From Bacteroidales bacterium (lineage in GTDB: Bacteria; Bacteroidota; Bacteroidia; Bacteroidales; Muribaculaceae), in contig JAUNPQ010000015.1 of the NCBI GenBank assembly GCA_030536615.1, positions 1 to 38,699 on the forward strand: a stretch of DNA of 38,699 nt, read 5' to 3'. The notes under the pieces are model-generated. The model did not search any database. It was not told the DNA's origin and saw only the letters and a program-made list of their open reading frames with translations. This document shows, piece by piece, positions 23,881-32,174 of the stretch (positions within the stretch are counted from its first letter, which is position 1; every line of letters starts with the position of its first letter). The position numbers and the translations under genes were made by a program.

Positions 23881-25095
23881 TTACAGAGACCGTTCATTGC
23901 TCTTGACAAGTCTGACGTAAATAACAGAAGTGAATATGATCAGTATGATTGCAGCCCCGCAGGCAAAATTATGAGCCATCATGGCGGAGCTGATAAATGC
24001 AAACATCACCTGCACGGACACGGCGGCAATATATCCGGCAAACTGGTCAAGAAAATTCATGAGTGCGGAAGAGTAGCTGCGGGCGAATGAAAACTCAGTC
24101 ATTGTGTTTCTGGTGGCAAGCAAAGTATGGCCTCCGAAACCTATGCTGAATAAAAATATCACTATCGCGAGTTCTGTAACGGTGTGAGTGCCAGTGACCG
24201 CATAAAATACTAATGAAGCTGACAATGCCACCACAGCAATCACGCTGTTAAATATAAAGGCGGAAGTCAGCCCATATCTCTTTTCAAGATACATCACAGG
24301 AAACTGGCCGATGATGCTTCCCACCACAACGGGAACAGAAATGAGACCAAAGGACGCCGGTGTCAGTCCAAGCTGATCTATGAACAGAAATGATGAATAT
24401 GCCATAAGCATCCCTTGAAACAGGAAACACACCAATGAAGTGCCGTTTATGGCTATTAGTTTTGATCGGAACAACAGTTTTACATAATCAGAGAACACAT
24501 GGCGGACTGATGCAACGTTTTTTTGTAGCGGCGCCGGCAGTGTGCTCCTGTAAACAGGTATTGCTGACAGCAGGCATAGTATACCGACTATATAGAAGTT
24601 ACATTCCCATGAAAAGATTTCCGCTATCAGACCGCCCAGCACCGGGGCAATCAAAGGCGCGAAACTCAACGCAATAGACATATAGGAATATAGCGACGTA
24701 ACATTGTTTTTATCAGAGGCCTGACCTATCCATGTCTGTCCGATGATTGTGATAGTAGCCGCTCCTGCTCCTTGCAGCCCCCAGCCTACAAGCGTGAACC
24801 CGAAGCGGAATGGCAATGACGAAAGAAATGCTCCTGCAAAAATCACACATGTTGCCACACACAACATCTTTCTTTTGTCCAATCTGTCACCCACAACGCC
24901 AGCCACAAGCAAGGTCAGAGACAATGTCAGATAGTAGGCGGACATCAGGCCTCCTGTCCGGGAGGTGTCAATCTCAAAAGAAGCGGCTATGTCAGGTAAT
25001 GACGGTATATAGATATATGGCGCTATATGCGATACGAAACTGACCGCAAAAAGAGGCATGAGAGCCACAATGACACCACTTCCATGTTTTTTCAT
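23881..25095 (-). CDS. Bcr/CflA-type MFS transporter
   Basis: A 404-residue protein, started at the ATG at 25095. The longer frame to 25185 would begin upstream of the promoter and inside the palindrome. The protein is hydrophobic throughout, with about 12 membrane segments. The first helix runs into the family-typical YIPSLPDIAASFEI, and the cytosolic loop 2-3 has GDRLDKRKML, the MFS signature G-x-x-x-D-R-x-x-R/K variant. Bcr/CflA members export drugs or small metabolites by proton antiport; the substrate here is unknown. The same promoter palindrome precedes the TonB-dependent receptor gene just downstream, so import across the outer membrane and movement across the inner membrane may serve one compound (inference). 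Confidence 0.9.
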   Translation of the reverse strand: MKKHGSGVIVALMPLFAVSFVSHIAPYIYIPSLPDIAASFEIDTSRTGGLMSAYYLTLSLTLLVAGVVGDRLDKRKMLCVATCVIFAGAFLSSLPFRFGFTLVGWGLQGAGAATITIIGQTWIGQASDKNNVTSLYSYMSIALSFAPLIAPVLGGLIAEIFSWECNFYIVGILCLLSAIPVYRSTLPAPLQKNVASVRHVFSDYVKLLFRSKLIAINGTSLVCFLFQGMLMAYSSFLFIDQLGLTPASFGLISVPVVVGSIIGQFPVMYLEKRYGLTSAFIFNSVIAVVALSASLVFYAVTGTHTVTELAIVIFLFSIGFGGHTLLATRNTMTEFSFARSYSSALMNFLDQFAGYIAAVSVQVMFAFISSAMMAHNFACGAAIILIIFTSVIYVRLVKSNERSL

Positions 25096-25121
25096 GTAAC
25101 GATGATCCGTTAACCACCGCA

Positions 25122-25152
25122 CAAAACTAACAAAAAGAAAGCTTGTTGTCAA
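25122..25152 (-). promoter_or_regulatory. promoter of the MFS transporter gene
   Basis: On the minus strand TTG (25152-25150), 20 nt, then TAGTTTTG (25129-25122). The architecture is identical to that of the receptor promoter. The leader is about 20 nt to the ATG at 25095. Confidence 0.7.
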
Positions 25153-25169
25153 TACTGATTTATCAGTAT
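25152..25169. promoter_or_regulatory. operator-like palindrome at the MFS promoter
   Basis: ATACTGAT-TT-ATCAGTAT has perfect 8-bp arms and is the same core as at the receptor promoter, again starting on the last base of the -33 CAA/TTG. Confidence 0.75.
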
Positions 25170-25172
25170 GTC

Positions 25173-25201
25173 CGGACGCTCCCATATACCGGGAGCGTCC
25201 G
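25173..25201. terminator. strong 11-bp hairpin, possible terminator of the exonuclease/two-TM unit
   Basis: CGGACGCTCCC and its exact complement flank a 7-nt loop. It lies downstream of the two-TM protein gene and just upstream of the MFS promoter, where a terminator is expected, but no U-tract follows on either strand. Confidence 0.45.
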
Positions 25202-25268
25202 TAGCATTTCCTGTTTATGTTTTCGGAACTTGTCCGGCTTTAGAGGATCTTACATTTGTATGGCCCTC

Positions 25269-25559
25269 TTATTTATCAGTATGTGCATCATCATCCTGAC
25301 GGAGGTCTTCAGAGTGGTGATGTTCTGCATCAGTCCCAATGTCTTTTTGAGACAGTTCCTTGCGGGCGCGCCGCAATGCCTCGCGACGTTTGAGGTTGAA
25401 GTGCAGAAAGACTATGCACACAAATGTTATGCCGACAATTCCGAAATATTCAAACTGAGACATTTGTCCGGTGGCAACCTTGTCCCAGCCCATATAGGCC
25501 ATCACGGCAAGGTAAATCAACAATATTACGGGGATTACGGTTGAACGCTTCAGTTTCAT
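25269..25559 (-). CDS. small two-TM membrane protein, function unknown
   Basis: A 96-residue protein. Two hydrophobic segments are visible, at about 8-23 (VIPVILLIYLAVMAYM) and 38-54 (YFGIVGITFVCIVFLHF), followed by a basic stretch (LKRREALRRARKE) and a charged, His/Asp-rich tail. The basic stretch suggests the C-terminus is cytosolic. The start overlaps the stop of the exonuclease gene by 4 nt (ATGA), so the two are translationally coupled and the gene is real. I do not recognise a family; similar small proteins next to 3'-5' exonuclease genes seem common in Bacteroidales, but that is memory only. Confidence 0.8.
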   Translation of the reverse strand: MKLKRSTVIPVILLIYLAVMAYMGWDKVATGQMSQFEYFGIVGITFVCIVFLHFNLKRREALRRARKELSQKDIGTDAEHHHSEDLRQDDDAHTDK

Positions 25560-26209
25560 TGCTGCTCGGAATCTATGAGATGATAATAAGGCGATACTGA
25601 CGGATGGAAGCCGCCGGCACGCATGTATTTATACAGTTTCAGACATGCCCATGCGTCAATAGCGGCGTATATCTGCTGCTGCTCTGTGAGCACAGGCGCC
25701 TCCCAGTTGGTCAGACGCTGGCTTTTTGAGATACGCTCCCCGAAGATTATCGCATAGATTTTCTGGAGGGAAATGTCTGTTATGTGAAATGTCTGCACAT
25801 AGTCCTGAAGATCAAGGAATCCTGCCGGATTGATCTCGCCGCGTCTGCGCAGGGCGTTGTAATCGTCATGCACGGAAAGCCCCACTTTGATTATATCAGG
25901 ATTTTCAAGCAGAGGGCGTACCATCTCGAATATTCCCTCACAGGTGAGTCTGAAAAGGAAATTATGGTCTTCTGTACTTAGCTGCAGCAACGCCACTTTA
26001 TGCATCTGGCCGCCACGTTGAAATGTTGGCTTGGTCTCTGTATCAAAACCGATATGGGTGCATTTGTTGAGGGCTCTGAGCGCCATTTTCGCCTTTGCCG
26101 CTGTGTCAATGACTGTGACGGTTTTGATTCCGCCGGGGAGTGTCACTACCGGCATCTCGCTTACTTGTTCCTTTGTAATGTTTATTTCCGGATGAACCAT
26201 TGAAGTCAA
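25556..26209 (-). CDS. DEDDy-type 3'-5' exonuclease domain protein
   Basis: A 217-residue protein consisting of one DnaQ-like exonuclease domain. The catalytic acids are in place: FDTET (D56, E58), a central D in VGLSVHDD (115-116), and YXXXD (Y181, D185), the DEDDy pattern of the RNase D/WRN exonuclease group. There is no HRDC domain, so it is not full-length RNase D. Substrate may be RNA or DNA. It lies 28 nt downstream of the barrel gene and overlaps the two-TM gene by 4 nt. Why it is grouped with envelope genes is not apparent. The start at 26209 could also be the ATG three codons in. Confidence 0.9.
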   Translation of the reverse strand: MTSMVHPEINITKEQVSEMPVVTLPGGIKTVTVIDTAAKAKMALRALNKCTHIGFDTETKPTFQRGGQMHKVALLQLSTEDHNFLFRLTCEGIFEMVRPLLENPDIIKVGLSVHDDYNALRRRGEINPAGFLDLQDYVQTFHITDISLQKIYAIIFGERISKSQRLTNWEAPVLTEQQQIYAAIDAWACLKLYKYMRAGGFHPSVSPYYHLIDSEQQ

Positions 26210-26237
26210 TTACTCTTTTCAATACAATCTTGTCATA

Positions 26238-28013
26238 TCAGAATTTGTAACTTACCCCGACAAGGCCATGTACGCCGGCATTGTCAATGCCGGGAACCGT
26301 CTGCCAACGCCGTCCAAGTATGTTCTCCACATTGGCAAATATGGAGAAGGCATCCGTAAGGCGATAGGTTGCGGACGCATTCAGATCTGAGAGCACACCA
26401 AGTGTTTTTACCTCAGCGTCCCAGTAGCCCCACGGCAGCTGGGCATCGACAATCTCCGGGATGAGTCTCCATGCGTGGCGTCCTGACCGGAATTTCCAGT
26501 CTACAGCAATATCAAGCTGCTTCACGGGCGTCACCCTGATTCCGGCGTTTATGTTCCAGCGTGCTTTGTCGCGCCACATATAATACGAATCGAAATCTCC
26601 GTTCTGTGCACCTTCAGCCGATGCATACACTTCAACCTGACGACATTGCCACCCGAGTCTGAGTCCATAATGGAATGCCGAGGTGTTGTGCGAGGCGAAG
26701 AAATTTGCAGAGCCTACATACACTGCCGAGAGCCAATCCTTGGCCTCACTGTATCCGGCCCACAACGAAGCGGTGAATCCATATACCGGACCGACGTTCA
26801 CACCCACCGTAGCATCGGCGGCAGCACTCTGCCGGTATGAAAGCTGGGAGAGCATATATGGCGAATAGTCATAGAGTGACTGAAGTGTATTGAGGCATTT
26901 GCCCCCGTCAACTCTGGCCCACAGCGCAAACTGCTGCGAGGGGGTAAAGGCAAACGTCACATCAGGAGTTAGATAAAAGCCGCTGTTGCCTTTGGTGGCA
27001 ATATCAATATTTACGCCTAAACGGGTCGTAAAGTTGCCTTTGCGGAGGTGATAATATGGCGATATACGCGTAACGCCATAGGTCACTCCCTTATCATTGT
27101 TAATATACGTGCCCACTTCGTTACTCGTAGAACCGGGCAACACACCGGGCATCAGTACGTTTACAGCACCCAGATGCTGAAAGCGGGCGTCAACGTCCAA
27201 ACCCCAGCCATGATTCCCTTTGGGCAGCAATATACCGCCTTTAATGCCGAAAACATATTCACGCACGGCATCGGGTTTGTATTGCACGGCGGGATCAACC
27301 ACGGGGAAGCCGTCAAGAACACCGGGGGTGTCATCGCCGAAGCCAAAGGTTGAGAACGATGCGCCTATGCTCCAGGGTGTGGTCTTCGTCGCAGCTTTCC
27401 ATGTCAGACCGACATTGAATGCGGTGGCTGACTGTGTGAAATTATCCGCGTATATCGGCTGGCCGATCGATGCATACATGAACGAGACATCACCGTCAAG
27501 ACTTCCCTGAGAAGTGTGATGGCTGAGATCAGCGCCAAGGTTGAATGTATGCCTTGTCAGCGTCACCTTGTCATCTTTCGGAATCAACAGACGGTCTCCG
27601 TCCATTTTGTAGCTGCATCCTGCATAGTTGAGCCATGCACCAAGTTTTGTAGTGGTGTTGTCTATAAAGCGGTATCCTGCGGAGGCCCCGAGATTGTAAG
27701 TGGGGAAATAGCCTATGCGCGCATATCCTTTATAGGGAGATATGGCGAATGTATCAGCATAAGCGGCCGGTTCAAGCAGTGTAAGCTGTTTTGCCACGGT
27801 ACCTTGCGATGTGTATTCCCATGGTCGGAGCGCTTTGAGCTGCACCGGCGACGAGAACATCTCCGGAGCAAGCTGCGGGCGTGACACAGCACGCATAGCC
27901 GGCTCAATGTCACGGTCTATGACAACTTCTTTTGAAAGCTGGGCTGACACAGGCACCACGCATACAATGAATGATGCAACCGGTATGAATATCTTTTTTA
28001 TATTGCTTTTCAT
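26238..28013 (-). CDS. outer-membrane beta-barrel protein (TonB-receptor-like barrel, no plug)
   Basis: A 591-residue protein, started at the ATG at 28013 because it opens with a clear signal peptide (MKSNIKKIFIPVASFIVCVVPVSAQ); the longer frame to 28040 would overlap the TPR gene by 20 nt. After about 90 residues of linker the sequence shows regular aromatic beta strands (GYARIGYFPTYNLGASAGYRF, then many like it), and it ends in VSYKF with a terminal phenylalanine, the usual barrel-assembly signal. No plug or carboxypeptidase-regulatory-like domain is present, so it is not a complete TonB-dependent receptor. It starts 7 nt after the TPR protein and is probably its partner in the envelope. 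Confidence 0.85.
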   Translation of the reverse strand: MKSNIKKIFIPVASFIVCVVPVSAQLSKEVVIDRDIEPAMRAVSRPQLAPEMFSSPVQLKALRPWEYTSQGTVAKQLTLLEPAAYADTFAISPYKGYARIGYFPTYNLGASAGYRFIDNTTTKLGAWLNYAGCSYKMDGDRLLIPKDDKVTLTRHTFNLGADLSHHTSQGSLDGDVSFMYASIGQPIYADNFTQSATAFNVGLTWKAATKTTPWSIGASFSTFGFGDDTPGVLDGFPVVDPAVQYKPDAVREYVFGIKGGILLPKGNHGWGLDVDARFQHLGAVNVLMPGVLPGSTSNEVGTYINNDKGVTYGVTRISPYYHLRKGNFTTRLGVNIDIATKGNSGFYLTPDVTFAFTPSQQFALWARVDGGKCLNTLQSLYDYSPYMLSQLSYRQSAAADATVGVNVGPVYGFTASLWAGYSEAKDWLSAVYVGSANFFASHNTSAFHYGLRLGWQCRQVEVYASAEGAQNGDFDSYYMWRDKARWNINAGIRVTPVKQLDIAVDWKFRSGRHAWRLIPEIVDAQLPWGYWDAEVKTLGVLSDLNASATYRLTDAFSIFANVENILGRRWQTVPGIDNAGVHGLVGVSYKF

Positions 28014-28020
28014 AAGTGGA

Positions 28021-31002
28021 TTATTTGAGGCGTTCGTCAATCATTGAGAATATATCTGCTTCTGTACCCGGATAATTGTCGCGGACTGCCTTGAGGTATT
28101 CATCAGCTTCATACGTCTTGCCCTGCTGTCGGAGAGCATCGCTGTAGACAATAAATCCACGGGCCAGCCAATATGAATGAGGCGTGTCTGACTGGGTGAA
28201 TTTTTTTGCTGCCGCGCTTGCCTCGTTGACTTTGCCGTCTTTGAGAAGTGCCTCGGCAGCATAGACGGCTGCTTTGGCACCATAGACATCTGATGTCTCG
28301 CCGGCAATTGTCTTCCATGTGCCGATGGCGGCGCTGTTGTCACCTTTCAGGCTTTGCGCCAGGCCCAGGGAGAATGTCGCCTCCGACTTCTGTGCCGCAC
28401 CGACCGCCGTTGAGGCAAGGACGGCCTGCGATGCCTGCTCAAGGATGTCTGCTTTTCCCAGATCACGTGCCACACGTATCACACCCATGCGTGCATCTGT
28501 GGCCACTGACGGGTCTGATGCTTTTCTGGCCAGTGTTGACCATGCCTCAAGTGCATCTTCACCCCGTCCCTGACGTTCAAATGTGCGTGCCCTCACACCA
28601 TAAGCATCCTCAGCGGCTTTGCTGTCGGGCCAGTTATCAATGATCACAGTGGCGTAGCCGTCGGCCTCGGAGCTATTTCCGGTGATGGCGTTTTCCAGCA
28701 GCATCGCATATGCGGCGGAGGCATATCTGCCGTTCTCATAACGGGTCACGTATTCTTTCAGACGGGAGAAATCGCCTTTTTCTTCGGCACGCTGACGGGC
28801 GGCATTGTACATCAGCCTCTCAGCTTCTGTGGAATCCATGCGCGGGGCATTGTCAATGCTTTCTATGAAAGCCATGTAGTCATCAAGCGTTCCGTTGTCA
28901 GCGGCGCTGCGTTTCAGTATCTCCGCGGCCTGAGCGGCTTCATCGCTTGTAGGATATTTGCTTATAATCTCTCTATATGCTTTTTCCGACTCAGCCTCCT
29001 TGCCGATTGATGCCAATGTCAGAGCCATCTGCAAATAAGCCTGACGGCCCTGTGCCGTGTCGGGATATCTGGCTATGAGCTGTTTCCATGTGGCTATAGC
29101 TCCGTCATTGTCAGATGTCCGCAGTTGTGCCTCTGTCATCTCAAGCATGGCATCGGGCAGCATTGACGAGGTGGGGAAATCTGAAACCAACCGGCGCATG
29201 CCTGAAAGTTTGCCTGCAAAGTTTCCGGCATAGCCCTGCATCATGGCTTTCTGGAAAAGAGCGTAGTCACCTGCCTCAGGCATTATGTCATAGGCATGAT
29301 CATATGCATCGGCCGCGGCGTCCCAGTCTTTCAGATAGTAATGGCAATCTCCAAGACGGTTATAGACATCGGCAAGAATATCAGATGACAGCTGTGCCCG
29401 GTTGTCAAGCGCGTTCCGGAACTCAGCCGCAGCGGCCTTGTATTGTTTTTCGGCCAGATAAGCGTATCCCAGATCAAAATGGCCTATCGCCACATTCTTT
29501 GCCGATGCGCCGCGTTTATTGCCAAGAAACGCTTTCAAAGCCGTTATGGCTTCCCGGTAATCCCCGTTGCGATAAAGAGCCTCACCAAGTGCAAGATTGG
29601 TCTCACGGGCATAATCGGGGTTGTACTTTGCCAACGCGCGTGCCTGTGTCAGCCGGCTGACGGCATGACTTATTCTGCCGGCCTGCAGATCCTGCACACC
29701 AAGTGAGTAAAGAACACGCTGCTTGGCGGCAAGCACCTGCGCGGAGGGGGCAGGCACACGCTCAATGGCATCAAGGGCTGCCTGATAGTTGTTGTCAGTC
29801 AGATAACCGTTGATGATGTATTGGCGCACTTCCGCGGAATGTGAACTTTTCGGGAAACGTGTCAGGAAATCCTCAAAAACTTTTACGGAGGAGCCGAACG
29901 GTACATTGCCGCCTGAATATTTGGCCACAGCGTAATTATAATAGGCTGTCTCTGTGACCTCAAGGTCATGAGTCATCCGGGTGGCCTGATCAAAGGCCAT
30001 GATGGCGCCGTCTGTATCTCCTAGTTTCAACAGGGACTGCCCTATGTAGAGGTAAGCCGCCTGCGCCATTGCATTGTCAGCGGCGGTGACAGGGCGCAAT
30101 GTTTTCACAGCCTCCCGGTAATCGCCGTCTTTATAGTAGCTCAGGCCAAGGATATAGAGCGTTGAGGGAAGCGGATTTTCCTCTAATGCAACATATTTTT
30201 TCAGATATGGTATCGCGGCAGCCGCATCGTCCATCTGATAGAGACTTTCACCGGCGATGCGGTTTGTCTCAGCGACAAATGGAGTCTCGACATCGCTACG
30301 CTTCAACAACTTTGATGCCGTGTCATATGCGCGGCGATAGTTGTTCTCCATGAAATAAATCTGGCTGAGATAATAGTCAGCCATGCATCCGGGTTGGCCG
30401 GAGGTGTCCACTTGTCCGAACAGGGCAAGAGCGCTCTTATAGTCATGACGGGCATATGCCATATATGCCTTGTAGAACTTTGCCGCGTTGGCATATTCCG
30501 GACAATTCTCCAATGCTGAAAACAATGTCAGCGCCCGGTCATACTCTCCCAATTTTAGCAGACAATATGCTTTTCGGTATGTCAGATCATTGCGACGTGC
30601 GGCATCAGGAAGCGCTGCAGCATCAATAGCCTCATAGAGTTTCAACGCCTCGGCATAGTTTTCCAAAAAAACACAGTCAGCCACGCTCATCATCACATCG
30701 GCGCGACGCACTGATTCGGGCCAATGCTCAAGCCACATTTCAAGCAGCTGCCTGGCGTCAGGGTCACCCAACCGAAAAGCACTCATGGCTTCAAGATACT
30801 CCAATTGCTCACGCTCGCCGACAGTCAGTTCACGGCTTGATGCCGCATGGCGCAACTGTTGCATGGCGCCCACATAATTCTCGCATGAAAACATTGAGCC
30901 TCCGCGGGCCATAAAGCCAACCGGATCCGGTGAATTGATCTGTGCGCCTGAGTATGCTACGGCCGCTGCGGCCATCAGCGTCATTAGGTTCCGTTTATTC
31001 AT
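28021..31002 (-). CDS. large periplasmic tetratricopeptide-repeat protein
   Basis: A 993-residue protein with an N-terminal signal peptide (MNKRNLMTLMAAAAVAYSGAQ). The remainder is almost wholly TPR/Sel1-like helical repeats: recurrent GEYDRALTLF, GDYREAVKTL, NYRRAYDTA and DYKSALALFG units with A-x-Y-x-x-G spacing. The last third resembles the outer-membrane lipoprotein BamD/YbgF style (RYPDTAQGRQAYLQMA, KYPTSDEAAQAAEIL). Such proteins scaffold envelope complexes. It is followed within 7 nt by an outer-membrane barrel gene, which suggests a two-part assembly. It has its own -7 element at 31037-31044 and is separated by 146 nt from the glycosyltransferase gene. No enzymatic motif is seen. Confidence 0.9.
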   Translation of the reverse strand: MNKRNLMTLMAAAAVAYSGAQINSPDPVGFMARGGSMFSCENYVGAMQQLRHAASSRELTVGEREQLEYLEAMSAFRLGDPDARQLLEMWLEHWPESVRRADVMMSVADCVFLENYAEALKLYEAIDAAALPDAARRNDLTYRKAYCLLKLGEYDRALTLFSALENCPEYANAAKFYKAYMAYARHDYKSALALFGQVDTSGQPGCMADYYLSQIYFMENNYRRAYDTASKLLKRSDVETPFVAETNRIAGESLYQMDDAAAAIPYLKKYVALEENPLPSTLYILGLSYYKDGDYREAVKTLRPVTAADNAMAQAAYLYIGQSLLKLGDTDGAIMAFDQATRMTHDLEVTETAYYNYAVAKYSGGNVPFGSSVKVFEDFLTRFPKSSHSAEVRQYIINGYLTDNNYQAALDAIERVPAPSAQVLAAKQRVLYSLGVQDLQAGRISHAVSRLTQARALAKYNPDYARETNLALGEALYRNGDYREAITALKAFLGNKRGASAKNVAIGHFDLGYAYLAEKQYKAAAAEFRNALDNRAQLSSDILADVYNRLGDCHYYLKDWDAAADAYDHAYDIMPEAGDYALFQKAMMQGYAGNFAGKLSGMRRLVSDFPTSSMLPDAMLEMTEAQLRTSDNDGAIATWKQLIARYPDTAQGRQAYLQMALTLASIGKEAESEKAYREIISKYPTSDEAAQAAEILKRSAADNGTLDDYMAFIESIDNAPRMDSTEAERLMYNAARQRAEEKGDFSRLKEYVTRYENGRYASAAYAMLLENAITGNSSEADGYATVIIDNWPDSKAAEDAYGVRARTFERQGRGEDALEAWSTLARKASDPSVATDARMGVIRVARDLGKADILEQASQAVLASTAVGAAQKSEATFSLGLAQSLKGDNSAAIGTWKTIAGETSDVYGAKAAVYAAEALLKDGKVNEASAAAKKFTQSDTPHSYWLARGFIVYSDALRQQGKTYEADEYLKAVRDNYPGTEADIFSMIDERLK

Positions 31003-31036
31003 AGAATCAACAAAAGTGCATTTATATTTCAGAGTA

Positions 31037-31044
31037 CAAAAGTA
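31037..31044 (-). promoter_or_regulatory. -7 element (TACTTTTG) for the TPR/barrel unit
   Basis: It is an exact TAnnTTTG match 35-42 nt before the ATG. No TTG at -33 is seen. An imperfect inverted repeat (31057-31067 with 31086-31096, 10 of 11 pairs) lies upstream of it. Confidence 0.4.
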
Positions 31045-31148
31045 CGTTTTTTTACTGAAACAGCCATTAAGAATATCTTGTTTTTATGGCGGTTTCTGCC
31101 CTTATTTAGGCAAAAATGCACTTGAGGAAGCCGGGGTGTCGGCGGTGT

Positions 31149-32174
31149 CTATGTTAACGCGCCATATGTGTGTTTGCCGCGCAGATAGTATGCTGTGAGT
31201 ATATTGATCTTTCCGCCCGGAATGTTTTTCATGATGTCTGTCTCCGGATGGTTGGTATACTGTTTTTTCATTTTGGCGAATTTACGGTGCGCGCGCCATA
31301 TGGCAGACGCGTTTCCCCATGAAAAAGTCATGGCGAATCTGGCCCATGCCACCGCGTCAAGCAGCCGCCGTTTCAGAAGTTTCCGGCCACGGATTCCGTC
31401 CGGGAGATTTTTATGCAGTAGCAACAGATTGTTTCTGAAATTCAGATATGTTTTGCGCGGATTGGAGGCAGGAAGTGATCCCCCGCCCAGATGATACACA
31501 ACAGATTGAGGAATCACAACAATTCTTTTTCCGGCAAGCAGAATGCGCCAACACAGATCAATTTCCTCCATATGGGCAAAAAAAGCCTCGTCAAGACCTC
31601 CGACCTTGATATATATATCTGTTCTTATGAACAACGCGGCTCCTGTGGCCCAGAAGATATCGCACACGTCGTTATACTGTCCGTTGTCCTGCTCACATGT
31701 GCCGAATATACGGCCCCGGCAATATGGATAACCGTTCCGGTCAAGAAAACCACCCGAAGCACCGGCATATTCAAACATCCCGCGTCTTTCATAGCTGAGG
31801 ACTTTAGGTTGGGCCGCCGCGACATCAGTATGCATGTCAAGATAATCAATCATGGGCTTGAGCCATCCCCACGGTGTCTCGACATCGCTGTTGAGCAGCA
31901 CGGTATAGATATATCCTTCTTTGTGTGCGCGTGCCAGAGCACGATTATATCCACCGGCAAATCCGTAATTCTTATCAAATTTCCAGACATCCACCTTACC
32001 GGCAAATTCCGATGCCAGAACCTCACACGATTCATCTTCCGATCCGTTGTCAGCAACAATGACCCGGGCCATCGATGCGTCAGTGTTCTCAATGACAGAG
32101 GGCAGGAATTTACGCAGAAGCGCGGCACCGTTCCAATTCAGGATAATTACGGCACATTTTATATTATTTTCCAT
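31149..32174 (-). CDS. family 2 glycosyltransferase (rhamnosyltransferase-like)
   Basis: A 341-residue protein, started at the ATG at 32174: MENNIKCAVIILNWNG is the normal GT2 opening, while the longer frame to 32303 would lie deep in the acyltransferase gene. GT-A landmarks are VIVADNGSEDES near residue 40, YGFAGGYNRAL near 73, NSDVE (the DXD equivalent) near 95, and FAHMEEIDLCWR near 205. The layout resembles WbbL-type rhamnosyltransferases of O-antigen and cell-wall synthesis. It has no long membrane helices, so it probably acts at the cytosolic membrane face. An 11-nt overlap with the LpxL-like gene suggests they act on one glycolipid (inference). Confidence 0.9.
   Translation of the reverse strand: MENNIKCAVIILNWNGAALLRKFLPSVIENTDASMARVIVADNGSEDESCEVLASEFAGKVDVWKFDKNYGFAGGYNRALARAHKEGYIYTVLLNSDVETPWGWLKPMIDYLDMHTDVAAAQPKVLSYERRGMFEYAGASGGFLDRNGYPYCRGRIFGTCEQDNGQYNDVCDIFWATGAALFIRTDIYIKVGGLDEAFFAHMEEIDLCWRILLAGKRIVVIPQSVVYHLGGGSLPASNPRKTYLNFRNNLLLLHKNLPDGIRGRKLLKRRLLDAVAWARFAMTFSWGNASAIWRAHRKFAKMKKQYTNHPETDIMKNIPGGKINILTAYYLRGKHTYGALT

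Noticed and set aside
31014..31123. Inverted repeats AAGTGCATTT / AAATGCACTT flanking the TPR promoter, as in invertible promoters
   Set aside because: The arms are only 10 bp, and several such pairs within 150 bp are expected by chance in a window of this size. No invertase gene is nearby.
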